This document shows, piece after piece, positions 27,098 to 35,594 of a stretch of DNA of 64,000 bases. The position numbers were made by a program, and so were the translations under genes. Numbering within the stretch: position 1 is the first letter of the stretch; each line of letters begins with the position of its first letter. The notes beneath the pieces are model-generated. The model did not search any database. It was not told where the DNA came from and saw only the letters and a program-made list of their open reading frames with translations. This DNA comes from Saccharibacillus brassicae (GTDB taxonomy: Bacteria > Bacillota > Bacilli > Paenibacillales > Paenibacillaceae), in contig NZ_CP041217.1 of the NCBI RefSeq assembly GCF_006542275.1, positions 5,520,501 to 5,584,500 on the forward strand, read 5' to 3'.

Positions 27098-28732
27098 ATG
27101 AGATTGGATGAGCTGTTACAGCTGCCTGTATTTGACGGAACTGCCATCGCGGCGGGAGCAAAAGGGCTGAACCGGGAAGTCTTGACCGTCAATATGATGG
27201 ATGCTCCCGACATTATTCCTTATTTGAAAAAAAACGAACTGCTCGTCACCACGGCGTTCCATTTCAAGGACGACCTGCCGGCGCTGCTCGAACTGATCCG
27301 CGAGATGGGTCAGCAGGAATGCGCCGCGCTCGGCATCAAAAGCAAGCGGTACCTCGGCAGCATCCCCGCTTCGGCGGCGGCGCTTGCGGACGAACTGCAT
27401 CTGCCGCTGCTGGAACTTCCGCCCGAGCCTTCGCTCGGCGACATCGTCAACAAATCGCTGAGCCATATCCTCGACGTGCGGACGACGGAACTGCATAACG
27501 CCATGCAGACGCACCGGCAGTTCACCCAGCAGATCATGAGCGGACAAGGTATTCCAAAACTGCTCGATCAGCTGTCCGCTCTGCTGCGGCTGCCTGTCCT
27601 GCTGCTCGGCCCGTATATGCAGCCGATGTTCGGCCGCTTTCAGGACCCGTCCACCGCAGGCAGACTCGAAGCGCTGCTCGCCGGCGGAAGCCGGTTCCAT
27701 GCGGCGCCTTCGATTTTCTCCGCTTTTTCCCTGCTGGACGGCAGCCGCGAGACGCTTACGCTGTTCCCGGTCTACACGCACAAACAGCTGCATTATTTGT
27801 GCATCCCCGGCACTTTTTCCCCGGCCGAACGCTCCGGCATTTTGACGATCGAGCAGGCGGCCAACGTTATCGCGTTCGAACTGATGAAAGATAACGCGCT
27901 CAAGCAGAACCGCCGCCGGATCCAGAACGAGTTTTTCGCCAACTTTATCGGAGGAGCCTTCTCGGGCAGCGAAGAGATCGCAAGCCGCGGACGCGAGTTC
28001 GGACTGTCCGGCGACCAGCGTTACGTGTGCGCGGTCGGCAAGCTCGGCGGCGCGGACAAGACGACTTCGTTCATGCAGTACAAATCCGAGCAGGACCGGA
28101 TCGCGGAACGTATCGAAGCCGAACTGACCCATTTTCGCTATCCGATCCATCTGTTCACCCATGACCGGGCCTACGTGCTGCTTATGCCGCTTGCGGAAGA
28201 ATGGAAAATCGTCGAGCCTTCCTTCGTCGCCCTGCTGGAACGGCTGCAGCAGCGGATCGCCGCGCACGACGCGTCGGAGCTGTCGTTCGGCTTCAGCAGC
28301 TACGCCCAGCCGCTCGTCCATATGCCCGTCTCTTACAAAGAAGCGAACGAGGCGCTCTATTTCGGCGGCATGGCCGGCAAATCGAGATTCATCGAGCTGT
28401 ACCAGCCCAAAGAAGTCCCCGAAATTTTGCGCATGATCCCGTACGAACATCTGCGCAAATTTTATGCCGATACGATGCAGGGCTTCACCGACGAGACGCT
28501 CAAAGACCATCAGATGCTGCTGCAGACGCTGTCCGTGTACCTGGAGACGCACTGCCAGCTTGCGGAGACGGCCAAACGGCTGTACATCCATCGCAATACG
28601 GTCATCTACCGGCTGGAAAAATGCGAAGAAATCATCGGCCGCAGCCTGAAAGACCCGGAAGAAACGCTGCGTCTGCGCATGGCGTTCCGAATCAAGGCGC
28701 TGCTGCCGGCAGGCGGATTGTCGGAAGGTTGA
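27098..28732 (+). CDS. pucR: PucR-family transcriptional regulator of purine catabolism
   Basis: 544 residues. The N-terminal PucR domain (about 1-125) starts MRLDELLQLPVFDG and includes NMMDAPDIIPYLKKNELLVTTA; the middle is a GGDEF-like regulatory fold; the C-terminal helix-turn-helix reads LAETAKRLYIHRNTVIYRLE, the HTH_30 signature. In B. subtilis PucR activates allantoin and purine degradation genes with allantoin-type effectors. AAAGGAG lies 9 nt before the ATG. It is transcribed away from pucF-pucG, and is the obvious regulator of the whole cluster. Confidence 0.93.
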   Translation: MRLDELLQLPVFDGTAIAAGAKGLNREVLTVNMMDAPDIIPYLKKNELLVTTAFHFKDDLPALLELIREMGQQECAALGIKSKRYLGSIPASAAALADELHLPLLELPPEPSLGDIVNKSLSHILDVRTTELHNAMQTHRQFTQQIMSGQGIPKLLDQLSALLRLPVLLLGPYMQPMFGRFQDPSTAGRLEALLAGGSRFHAAPSIFSAFSLLDGSRETLTLFPVYTHKQLHYLCIPGTFSPAERSGILTIEQAANVIAFELMKDNALKQNRRRIQNEFFANFIGGAFSGSEEIASRGREFGLSGDQRYVCAVGKLGGADKTTSFMQYKSEQDRIAERIEAELTHFRYPIHLFTHDRAYVLLMPLAEEWKIVEPSFVALLERLQQRIAAHDASELSFGFSSYAQPLVHMPVSYKEANEALYFGGMAGKSRFIELYQPKEVPEILRMIPYEHLRKFYADTMQGFTDETLKDHQMLLQTLSVYLETHCQLAETAKRLYIHRNTVIYRLEKCEEIIGRSLKDPEETLRLRMAFRIKALLPAGGLSEG

Positions 28733-28764
28733 GCGCGGTTGGAAGGCAGATGCCTTATAAGCGA

Positions 28765-28805
28765 AAAAAGATCGTTCGCCCGTTTAGCGGGAAAACGATC
28801 TTTTT
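28765..28805. terminator. Bidirectional terminator between pucR and a convergent operon
   Basis: Stem AAAAAGATCGTT / AACGATCTTTTT with an inner CCCG/CGGG stem. It ends both pucR (plus) and the three-gene minus-strand operon. Confidence 0.88.
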
Positions 28806-28826
28806 GCGCGCGGTCTGCCGGATGTG

Positions 28827-29072
28827 TCATCGTAACGATTCGCCTTCCACGCCGATGATCCCTTCGAAGCGAGGCGTCCCGCGCCAACTGCGCCAAACGT
28901 CGCCTTGAATCTTCATCCGTACAAGCTTTGCTTCGTCGGCGGCATCTGCGCCCAACCGGTATTTGACGCCCTGCACGTCCAGATCGACCGGTCTCGGTCC
29001 GTACACGAACCCTATCGCGGCGGCAACGACGCCGACGATCAGCAGGGCAAGCAGCCTGTTTCTCGGTTTCAC
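28827..29072 (-). CDS. Small membrane-anchored protein of unknown function
   Basis: 81 residues, GTG start. One hydrophobic segment (about 7-24, LLALLIVGVVAAAIGFVYG) is followed by a short domain with KYRLGADAADEAKLVRMKI and GTPRFEGIIGVEG. The topology suggests an N-terminal membrane anchor with the rest outside the cell. The GTG overlaps the TGA of the gene before it, so the two are coupled and probably act together. I do not recognise a family. Confidence 0.65.
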   Translation of the reverse strand: MKPRNRLLALLIVGVVAAAIGFVYGPRPVDLDVQGVKYRLGADAADEAKLVRMKIQGDVWRSWRGTPRFEGIIGVEGESLR

Positions 29073-29497
29073 GATTCCCCATACACCTCCGTTTCCCCGA
29101 TGCGGATTTCTTTGCCCGGCTCGGCCCGGAAACGGATCAGACACTCCGTATCGACCCACGCCTCGTCACTCGCCGGTTCGACCGTGGTCTGCACCGTATA
29201 ATGCGTGTCCGAATCGGTCACTTCAATCTGTACGACTTCGTATGAACCGTGCGGACGACGATAATAGGCGTACGTCCAGCCTTTGTCCTCGAACGTCAGC
29301 AGCTCGTTATCGACCCCGCCGCGAATAAGCCCGGCCGCGCCGGCCGGAAGAGAAGACCGATGCGGTTGTTCGGTCTTCGCGTACACGACCGGCTCGTGCC
29401 GGATCCACGAGATCGTGACCAAGGCCGCAATCGTACCGATCAGCAGCGCAGCCGCAAGATGGCGGCGAGGAATATGGCGTATGTTGAGCCTCTGCAT
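29069..29497 (-). CDS. Membrane-anchored protein of unknown function
   Basis: 142 residues. A short basic N terminus (MQRLNIRHIPRRH) precedes one hydrophobic helix (about 14-30), then an extracellular domain with DNELLTFEDKGWTYAYYRR and a beta-rich segment ending CLIRFRAEPGKEIRIGETEV. GGGAG lies 8 nt before the ATG at 29497. It is coupled to the following small membrane gene (GTGA overlap) and 30 bp after a cytosolic Cys-rich gene. No family recognised. Confidence 0.68.
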   Translation of the reverse strand: MQRLNIRHIPRRHLAAALLIGTIAALVTISWIRHEPVVYAKTEQPHRSSLPAGAAGLIRGGVDNELLTFEDKGWTYAYYRRPHGSYEVVQIEVTDSDTHYTVQTTVEPASDEAWVDTECLIRFRAEPGKEIRIGETEVYGES

Positions 29498-29527
29498 AAA
29501 TTCACTCCCGAATCGTTAGTCTTTTTG

Positions 29528-30004
29528 TTAAGGTCTTGGCGTAGGCCAGTGAAAACCGCCCAGCCCGTAAGCGGAACGGACGGTACGCCCGTAGGCGTCC
29601 GCGTCGAAATAAAACGGACCGATACCGGGCAGGGGCGTCAACGTCCCTGTTGTATCCCCGGCGCTTTGCAGTCCGAACTCGTGCCAGACGAACTGCGAAT
29701 CCCGGCGTTCGATCCGCAGCGATACCGCTCCGCAGCCGAGATCCCCGCACGCCGGACATAGATACAGCGCACGCCGGCCGTCGGGAAAATCGGCGTTTTC
29801 GAGCAGCAGCAGTTTCCCGATCTGCTCGCGCTGGAACGTCTCCGGCCCGAATCCGAGGCAGCCGATATCGTCCATATGCGGATACTGCCGCAGCACCTCG
29901 TCGTACAACCGTTTCCCGTCGATCCGGAAATCCCCGTACTCGAACGTACAAGGGAAACCGGTCCGCTGCTGCTTATGCACACTCAATACCGATAATTGGG
30001 ACAT
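29528..30004 (-). CDS. Uncharacterised Cys-motif protein
   Basis: 158 residues, no signal peptide. The centre holds LYLCPACGDLGCG, a CxxC plus downstream Cys arrangement that could bind zinc, followed by SLRIERRDSQFVWHEFGLQS. The N-terminal region (FEYGDFRIDGKRLYDEV) is a plausible small beta domain. Proteins with CxxCGDxGCG followed by a WxxFG segment occur in many Bacillota and Actinobacteria without known function, as far as I recall. The start at 30004 is set by AAGGCGG 8 nt upstream. First gene of the three-gene minus operon. Confidence 0.68.
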   Translation of the reverse strand: MSQLSVLSVHKQQRTGFPCTFEYGDFRIDGKRLYDEVLRQYPHMDDIGCLGFGPETFQREQIGKLLLLENADFPDGRRALYLCPACGDLGCGAVSLRIERRDSQFVWHEFGLQSAGDTTGTLTPLPGIGPFYFDADAYGRTVRSAYGLGGFHWPTPRP

Positions 30005-30134
30005 TGACACCGCCGCCTTTTCGAAAAAATGGTCAAACGCTCTCCCGCTCGCCTAGGCCTGAGGGAAAGCTCTTTTTAAAAAGACGGTCCCGGCCCTTAA
30101 ATAGTTACGCTTTTGTCGTATAACCCGCCAACCG

Positions 30135-30163
30135 TTCAAAAAAACCTTCAACTATGTTTTAAT
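30135..30163 (+). promoter_or_regulatory. Possible promoter of the CBS-domain gene
   Basis: TTCAAA (30135-30140), 17-bp spacer, TTTAAT (30158-30163), 52 bp ahead of the start. Moderate match only. Confidence 0.42.
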
Positions 30164-30214
30164 AGAGAGAGATACAAGTCAGGGAAATTCGACGGTTAAG
30201 GAGTGTATACATAC

Positions 30215-30619
30215 ATGGAAGTTTCACGCTTTCTGCTGTCCAAAGACAAAGTCAAGTATATCCCCTCTTCCGCCACGATGATGGAAGCGATGGATCTGCT
30301 GGAAGAAAATCATTACTCCGCGGTCCCGATCATCGACGAGCAGGGTCGCTACGTCGGCACGCTGTCCGAAGGCGATCTGCTGTGGAAACTCAAGCACACG
30401 TTCAATTTCGACCTGTCGACGATGGCTGAAGTGCCGCTGAGCAGCATCAAGCTGTACCGGCACAACGAATCGGTCGTCATCGACGCGGACATGGAAGACA
30501 TGCTTACGCTCGCGGCCGATCAGAACTTCGTTCCGGTCACCGACCACGACGGCATCTTCCTCGGCATTATCCGGCGCCGCGACATCATTAATTATTATAA
30601 CGACGGGATCATGGACTAG
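30215..30619 (+). CDS. Paired CBS-domain protein
   Basis: 134 residues made of two CBS motifs: the first about 5-60 (VKYIPSSATMMEAMDLLEEN then HYSAVPIIDEQGRYVGTLSEGDLL), the second about 80-130 (FVPVTDHDGIFLGIIRRRDII). CBS pairs bind adenine nucleotides and act as energy or ligand sensors. It is a stand-alone unit with no fused effector, like many small Bacillota CBS proteins (AcuB/YkuL style). The start at 30215 is chosen over a GTG at 30203 because AAGGAG then has proper spacing. It has its own terminator, so it is monocistronic. Confidence 0.88.
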   Translation: MEVSRFLLSKDKVKYIPSSATMMEAMDLLEENHYSAVPIIDEQGRYVGTLSEGDLLWKLKHTFNFDLSTMAEVPLSSIKLYRHNESVVIDADMEDMLTLAADQNFVPVTDHDGIFLGIIRRRDIINYYNDGIMD

Positions 30620-30677
30620 GTTCGGCGAAGTCGTCACCCGCGTTCATCCGATCCGCGTTCTGCCTCTGTTCCCGCAC

Positions 30678-30728
30678 AAAAAAGCTTTCCGTCCGTCTGC
30701 CTCGGCAAACGGTTCGGAAAGCTTTTTT
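30678..30728. terminator. Bidirectional terminator between CBS and met operons
   Basis: Stem AAAAAAGCTTTCCG / CGGAAAGCTTTTTT with a 23-nt loop; serves the CBS gene (plus) and the metE operon (minus). Confidence 0.87.
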
Positions 30729-30779
30729 ACTGCGTTTGGTTGCGCTGCGCTTGCCGGCAGCCGAGCCGGGAAGCCTCGC

Positions 30780-32687
30780 TTACCGGGCCGGCCGCGACTG
30801 GATCAGCGCCCGCTTGCCCGCGGCTTCGTGCACGTACCGCGTCAGTTCCGCCGACTGCTCGTAGCGCAGAAACGGAGTCATAATATAGACGCCGCCGAAG
30901 TATTCCAGAATCGCGTCGATCAGCGAGCGCGAGATCGCCATTCCTTCCTGCATCGCGGCTTCCTTGTCGTGTTCGTGCCGCTGCATGCGGGCGAGAATCT
31001 CGTCCGTCAGGCGGATGCCCGGCACTTCGTTGTGCAGAAAAGCCGCATTTTGCGAGCTGATCAGCGGCATGACGCCGATAAAGATCTGCTGCTTGATATG
31101 CTTCGTCGCGTGGTACAGCTCCTCGATCCGGCGCTCGTCGTAGACCGGCTGGGTCATGAAATAATCGGCACCGGCCGCGATTTTCTTCTCCAGGCGCTGC
31201 ACGCCTTTTTCGAGATGGCGCCCGTTCGGATCGAACGCCGCGCCGACGGAGAAGTTGGCCCGCAGGCCGAGCGAACGGCCCGACGGCAGACGGCCTTCGT
31301 TGAACTGCTTGCACAGCTTGATCAGGTCGAACGAATTGTAATCGTAGACCGAAGTCGCGCCCGGCACGTCGCCGACTTTGGACGGGTCGCCGGTAATCGC
31401 GATCATCTGGTTGATGCCCGAAGCGGCCAGGCCCATCAGATGCGACTGCAGGCCGATCATGTTCCGGTCGCGGCAGGCGACGTGGACGAGCGGCTTGACG
31501 CCGTACTTCTCTTTGACGACCGAAGCGAGCGATTCGTTCGCGATACGCGGACTGGCCAGCGAATTGTCCGCCAGCGTCAGCGCGTCGATGCCCGCTTCCT
31601 TGAGCGCCTGCACGCCTTTGAAGAAGCCGTCCGTGCGCAGCGTGCGCGGCGGATCGAGTTCGACGATGACCGAATGGTCTTTGGCGGCAGCCGCTGCGTG
31701 AAATGGAATCTCGGCAGGCGGACCCTCCTGCGCAGCGGACAGCTGTTCGGCTTTTTCCCGGACTTCGATCCGCCCGAACGGCACAGGCTCGGCATCGTCG
31801 GACCGTTCCGTTGTCTTCTCGGTGATCGGAGCCGCGCCTTTGACCGCTTCCACCATCGCCGCGACATGCTCCGGCGTCGTGCCGCAGCAGCCGCCGATCA
31901 GGCGGACGCCTTCGCCGCGCAGTTCCAGCGCGCTGCGGCCGAAGTAATCGGCGCCCGAGCGATAGCGCAGCCGTCCTTCGTTATACTCCGGCAGGCCGGC
32001 GTTCGGATACGCCGACAAGAACGCGTGCTTGGGCAGCGGAACCTGCTTCAGGTAGCGGGTCATATGGAACGGGCCAAGCCGGCAGTTCAGGCCGACGACG
32101 TCCGCGCCGAGACCTTCGAGGATCGCGAACATCTCGGTCAGCGTGCTGCCGTCCTGCAGAAATCCCGAATCCTGGGTCGAGACCTGCGCGACGATCGGCA
32201 GATCGGTCTTCTGGCGCGCCAGCGTGAGCGTGGAGCGCAGTTCTTCCGGATCATAGAACGTCTCCAGCAGCAGGCCGTCCACGCCTTCGCCGAGCAAAGA
32301 CTCGATCTGGCGTTCGTTGCTGCGTTTGATCTCGCCGAGCGTCACTTCGCCCGGCTTCGTGCTTCGAATGCCGCCGATCGTGCCAAGCACGTAAGCGCCG
32401 GTTCCTTCCGCGGCCGAGCGGGCCAACCGGGCGCCCGCCCGGTTGATCGCTTCCAACTCGTATTCCAGATTATAGCGCTTCAGCTTATGATCGTTCGCCG
32501 CATACGTATTGGTCTGGATCACTTCGGCGCCTGCGCCGAGATACGCCTGATGGATCTGGCGCACCTGCTCGGGCCGTGTCAGGTTCAGCTCTTCGAAACA
32601 GCGGTCGATGCCGTTCAAGTACAGCAGCGTGCCCATCGCGCCGTCGGCGACGAGGACTCTTGTTCGCAGTTCGTCGAGCATCCCCAT
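30780..32687 (-). CDS. Bifunctional homocysteine S-methyltransferase / methylenetetrahydrofolate reductase
   Basis: 635 residues, two domains. Residues about 1-300 are a homocysteine methyltransferase barrel: LVADGAMGTLLY at the start and GGCCGTTPEH providing the Cys pair for zinc. Residues about 340-635 are a MetF-type reductase: VIVELDPPR, then ITGDPSKVGD, GAAFDPNG and DYFMTQPVYD. MetF makes the 5-methyl-THF that MetE uses; the fused domain may supply an alternative methyl transfer (YitJ-like in B. subtilis). The ATG overlaps the metE stop (TAATG), so the two are coupled. Confidence 0.93.
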   Translation of the reverse strand: MGMLDELRTRVLVADGAMGTLLYLNGIDRCFEELNLTRPEQVRQIHQAYLGAGAEVIQTNTYAANDHKLKRYNLEYELEAINRAGARLARSAAEGTGAYVLGTIGGIRSTKPGEVTLGEIKRSNERQIESLLGEGVDGLLLETFYDPEELRSTLTLARQKTDLPIVAQVSTQDSGFLQDGSTLTEMFAILEGLGADVVGLNCRLGPFHMTRYLKQVPLPKHAFLSAYPNAGLPEYNEGRLRYRSGADYFGRSALELRGEGVRLIGGCCGTTPEHVAAMVEAVKGAAPITEKTTERSDDAEPVPFGRIEVREKAEQLSAAQEGPPAEIPFHAAAAAKDHSVIVELDPPRTLRTDGFFKGVQALKEAGIDALTLADNSLASPRIANESLASVVKEKYGVKPLVHVACRDRNMIGLQSHLMGLAASGINQMIAITGDPSKVGDVPGATSVYDYNSFDLIKLCKQFNEGRLPSGRSLGLRANFSVGAAFDPNGRHLEKGVQRLEKKIAAGADYFMTQPVYDERRIEELYHATKHIKQQIFIGVMPLISSQNAAFLHNEVPGIRLTDEILARMQRHEHDKEAAMQEGMAISRSLIDAILEYFGGVYIMTPFLRYEQSAELTRYVHEAAGKRALIQSRPAR

Positions 32688-35125
32688 TAGCTGTTGCCGC
32701 CGGCTGCTCCGGCGCCTCCCGCCGCTCCGGCCTTCGCGAACTGTTCGCGCAGGGCGACTGCGGAAGCGACCATCGTCTTCAGCGAAGGAATAACTTCTTC
32801 TTCGCGGCGCGTCTTGAGGCCGCAGTCCGGGTTGATCCAGAATTGGGCCGGATCGAGCACTTCCAGCGCACGCTGGGCGATCGATTCGATCTCGGATTGT
32901 TCCGGCAGGCGCGGGCTGTGGATATCGAATACGCCGAGGCCGATCCCTTTGTCGTACGTGCCGTCTTCGAACGCCGTCACGAGGTCGCCGTGGCTGCGCG
33001 CCGCTTCGATCGAGATAACGTCGGCGTCGAGGTCCGAAATTGCCTGAATGATATCGCCGAATTCGGCATAGCACATATGGGTATGGATCTGCGTCTCGTC
33101 CTGCACGCTTGTCGTCGAAGCGCGGAACGCATAGACCGCTTCGTCCAGGTACGACTGCCAGTCTTCATGCTTGAGCGGCAATCCTTCGCGCAGGGCAGGC
33201 TCGTCGACCTGAATCATGCCGATGCCCGCTTCTTCCAGCGCGCTCACTTCGGAGCGGAGCGCCAGCGCGATCTGGTTCTGCACGACCGAACGCGGCAGAT
33301 CGTCGCGTACGAACGACCAGTTGTAGATCGTGATCGGACCTGTCAGCATGCCTTTGACCGGCTTGTCGGTCAGCGACTGCGCATACGCGCTTTCGGTAAC
33401 GGTCATCGGGCTGAGCAGCTTCACGTCTCCGTACAGGATCGGCGGCTTCACGCAGCGCGAACCGTACGATTGCACCCAGGCGAAGCCCGAAGTGGTGAAT
33501 CCGGCCAGCTGCTCGCCGAAGTATTCGACCATGTCGTTGCGTTCGAATTCGCCGTGCACGAGCACGTCGATGCCGATCTCTTCCTGAATCCGAATCCAGC
33601 GTTCCGTTTCGGCGTGCAGGAACTGCACGTACTGCTCTTCGTTCCATTCGCCTTTTTTCCACTTGCTGCGGGCTTGGCGCACTTCCGTCGTCTGCGGCAG
33701 ACTGCCGATCGTCGTCGTCGGCAGCAGCGGCAGCGGCCAGTGCTTCGCCTGCACGTCGCGGCGAACCGCATACGGGGACAGTCGTTCCGGACGGCGCGCG
33801 TCCAGCTTGCCCAGCGCGTCGCGAACGGATTCGTCATTGCGTTCCGGCGAAGCGTTCAGCGCGGCAACGGCTTGTACGCTCTCGGCGATCTCGGCGGCTA
33901 CCGCTTCTTCCCCTTCGTTCAACGCTTTGACGAGAACCGCGATCTCGGTCAATTTCTCGTCGGCGAAGCTCAGGCCGTCGCGGATCTTGCTCTCCAGCGC
34001 CTGTTCGCTGCGGGTCGTAACCGGCACGTGCAGCAGGCTCGACGAAGGCTGCACGAACAGTTCCTTGGCGCCGGCAGCCTGCTTGATGCGGCGCAGCAGG
34101 TCCAGCTTCACCTGCAGGTCGGAACGCCAGATGTTGCGGCCGTCGATCACGCCGGCTCCGAGGATCTTGTCTTGCGGGAAGCCGTGGCGCTCAAGCGCCG
34201 CCAGGTTGCGGCCGCGGTCGTGGACGAAGTCGAGGCCGATCGCCTGGACCGGCAGCTGCACGATGTCTTCGTAACGGGAAACGGATTCGAAATACGTTTG
34301 CAGCAGGATGTTCAGTCCCGGCGCCGCGGCGCGGAACGCGGCGTAGATTTTGTTGAGGCGGGCGATGTCTTCGTCGCTCGTCTCCAGCACGAGGATCGGC
34401 TCGTCGATCTGTACCCATGTCGCTCCGGCTTCGCCCAGTTCCTTCAATACTTGGGCATACAGCGGAATGAGTTGATCCAGCAGCGTATCGAACTTGCCTT
34501 CTTCGATGCCGCGTGCAAGCTTGAGCAGCGTAAGCGGTCCGACGATGACCGGCTTGCCGTCGATGCCAAGCTCTTCTTTGGCTTCCAGATAGAAGGCCAG
34601 CGGACGGTTGACGGTCAGCTTCGGCGTCAGGCCCTGCAGTTCCGGCACGATATAATGGTAGTTCGTGTCGAACCATTTCGTCATCGGCGAAGCGGCGAAC
34701 GCTTTGGTGCCGCGGGCTACGGCGAAGTAGGCGTCGAGGCCGTAGGCGCCGTTCTCGCCCGGAGCGAACACTTTCGCTTCGGCATCCGCGGATGCGGGAG
34801 CTTCTTCGTCATGCGCGCCGGTCGCGCAGTTGCAGTTCTCGTCGTGGGCCGCGGTGTTCGCTCCGCCGGTGAAACGCTGAGGCACGAGGCCGAACGTGAA
34901 CGCCGTGTCGAGCACGTGGTCGTAGAGCGAGAAGTCGCCGACCGGAATAAGTTCCGCCTGCAGGTCGCGCTGTTTTTGCAAATAGCTCAGACGCAGTTTT
35001 TTCGTTTCGCTTTCCAGCTCCGCCGCGTCGATCTTGCCGGACCAGTGCGCCTCCAGCAGTTTTTTCCATTCCCGTTTCTCGCCGATTCTCGGATACCCCA
35101 AATTCGAACTTTTCGCTTGACTCAT
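32687..35125 (-). CDS. metE: Cobalamin-independent methionine synthase
   Basis: 812 residues; transfers methyl from 5-methyl-THF polyglutamate to homocysteine. N-terminal half: SSNLGYPRIGEKREWK and LSYLQKQRDLQAELIPVGDFSLYDHVLD. C-terminal catalytic half: LPTTTIGSLPQT, YCxxG-like VLVHGEFERNDMVEYFGEQL, the zinc ligands in IHTHMCYAEF (His and Cys), and NPDCGLKTR with the last Cys. Oddity: about 40 residues after FGLVPQRFTGG form a polar insert with several His, Cys, Asp and Glu (HDENCNCATGAHDEE), not typical of MetE. A consensus promoter lies 72 bp upstream. Confidence 0.95.
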   Translation of the reverse strand: MSQAKSSNLGYPRIGEKREWKKLLEAHWSGKIDAAELESETKKLRLSYLQKQRDLQAELIPVGDFSLYDHVLDTAFTFGLVPQRFTGGANTAAHDENCNCATGAHDEEAPASADAEAKVFAPGENGAYGLDAYFAVARGTKAFAASPMTKWFDTNYHYIVPELQGLTPKLTVNRPLAFYLEAKEELGIDGKPVIVGPLTLLKLARGIEEGKFDTLLDQLIPLYAQVLKELGEAGATWVQIDEPILVLETSDEDIARLNKIYAAFRAAAPGLNILLQTYFESVSRYEDIVQLPVQAIGLDFVHDRGRNLAALERHGFPQDKILGAGVIDGRNIWRSDLQVKLDLLRRIKQAAGAKELFVQPSSSLLHVPVTTRSEQALESKIRDGLSFADEKLTEIAVLVKALNEGEEAVAAEIAESVQAVAALNASPERNDESVRDALGKLDARRPERLSPYAVRRDVQAKHWPLPLLPTTTIGSLPQTTEVRQARSKWKKGEWNEEQYVQFLHAETERWIRIQEEIGIDVLVHGEFERNDMVEYFGEQLAGFTTSGFAWVQSYGSRCVKPPILYGDVKLLSPMTVTESAYAQSLTDKPVKGMLTGPITIYNWSFVRDDLPRSVVQNQIALALRSEVSALEEAGIGMIQVDEPALREGLPLKHEDWQSYLDEAVYAFRASTTSVQDETQIHTHMCYAEFGDIIQAISDLDADVISIEAARSHGDLVTAFEDGTYDKGIGLGVFDIHSPRLPEQSEIESIAQRALEVLDPAQFWINPDCGLKTRREEEVIPSLKTMVASAVALREQFAKAGAAGGAGAAGGNS

Positions 35126-35196
35126 ATTAATCTTCCTCTCTGTCGGTTATTGGGACAAACCTGCCTTCCGGCGGCTCGCCTTGGACTTTGAGTATG

Positions 35197-35225
35197 ATCA
35201 TAGGCAGAGGAGCGCCAAGTGTCAA
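35197..35225 (-). promoter_or_regulatory. Consensus promoter of metE operon
   Basis: On the minus strand TTGACA (35225-35220), 17-bp spacer, TATGAT (35202-35197). The expected leader is about 65 nt, too short for a SAM riboswitch or T-box; I see neither in it. The gap upstream (35226-35462) has one perfect inverted repeat CCTTGCC/GGCAAGG (35333-35347) and no ORF I trust. Confidence 0.8.
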
Positions 35226-35462
35226 TCGCCCAGGGAAGCTTCCCAAACGGCGTTATAGGCAAATTCCATGCTTGGCCCTCGGAATTACGGATAACGGAGA
35301 AACCAACCTCTGCGGGCTGTCTGCCCTTTATCCCTTGCCTGGCAAGGCTTCGGAAGCTTTTGCCGCATCCGGCGCCGATCGCGCCCCGGATTCGTCTATA
35401 TCTTCAGGCTATGGCTTACTATAGCAAACGCGCATAAGCCTTTTCGGGCGGCCGCACGCAAA

Positions 35463-35503
35463 AAGCGCGCAGGCGGGGAAGAACACTCCCTGCCTGCGCG
35501 CTT
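35463..35503. terminator. Terminator after the large signalling gene
   Basis: Long stem starting AAGCGCGCAGGC and returning GCCTGCGCGCTT, with an A-run on the left that is a T-run on the minus strand. It ends the 35595-41072 transcript. Confidence 0.82.
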
Positions 35504-35594
35504 GTCGCGCTTGCGATTGCGCGGCCGGTCCCGCTGCGCCTGACGTCCGGATCACGCCGGGATAGCGGCCGGATTCCGGTTCGGCGTTTTCCGT

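Noticed and set aside
35126..35440. SAM, cobalamin or T-box element ahead of metE
   Set aside because: I looked for S-box, B12-box and T-box core sequences on the minus strand and saw none; the expected leader is only about 65 nt.
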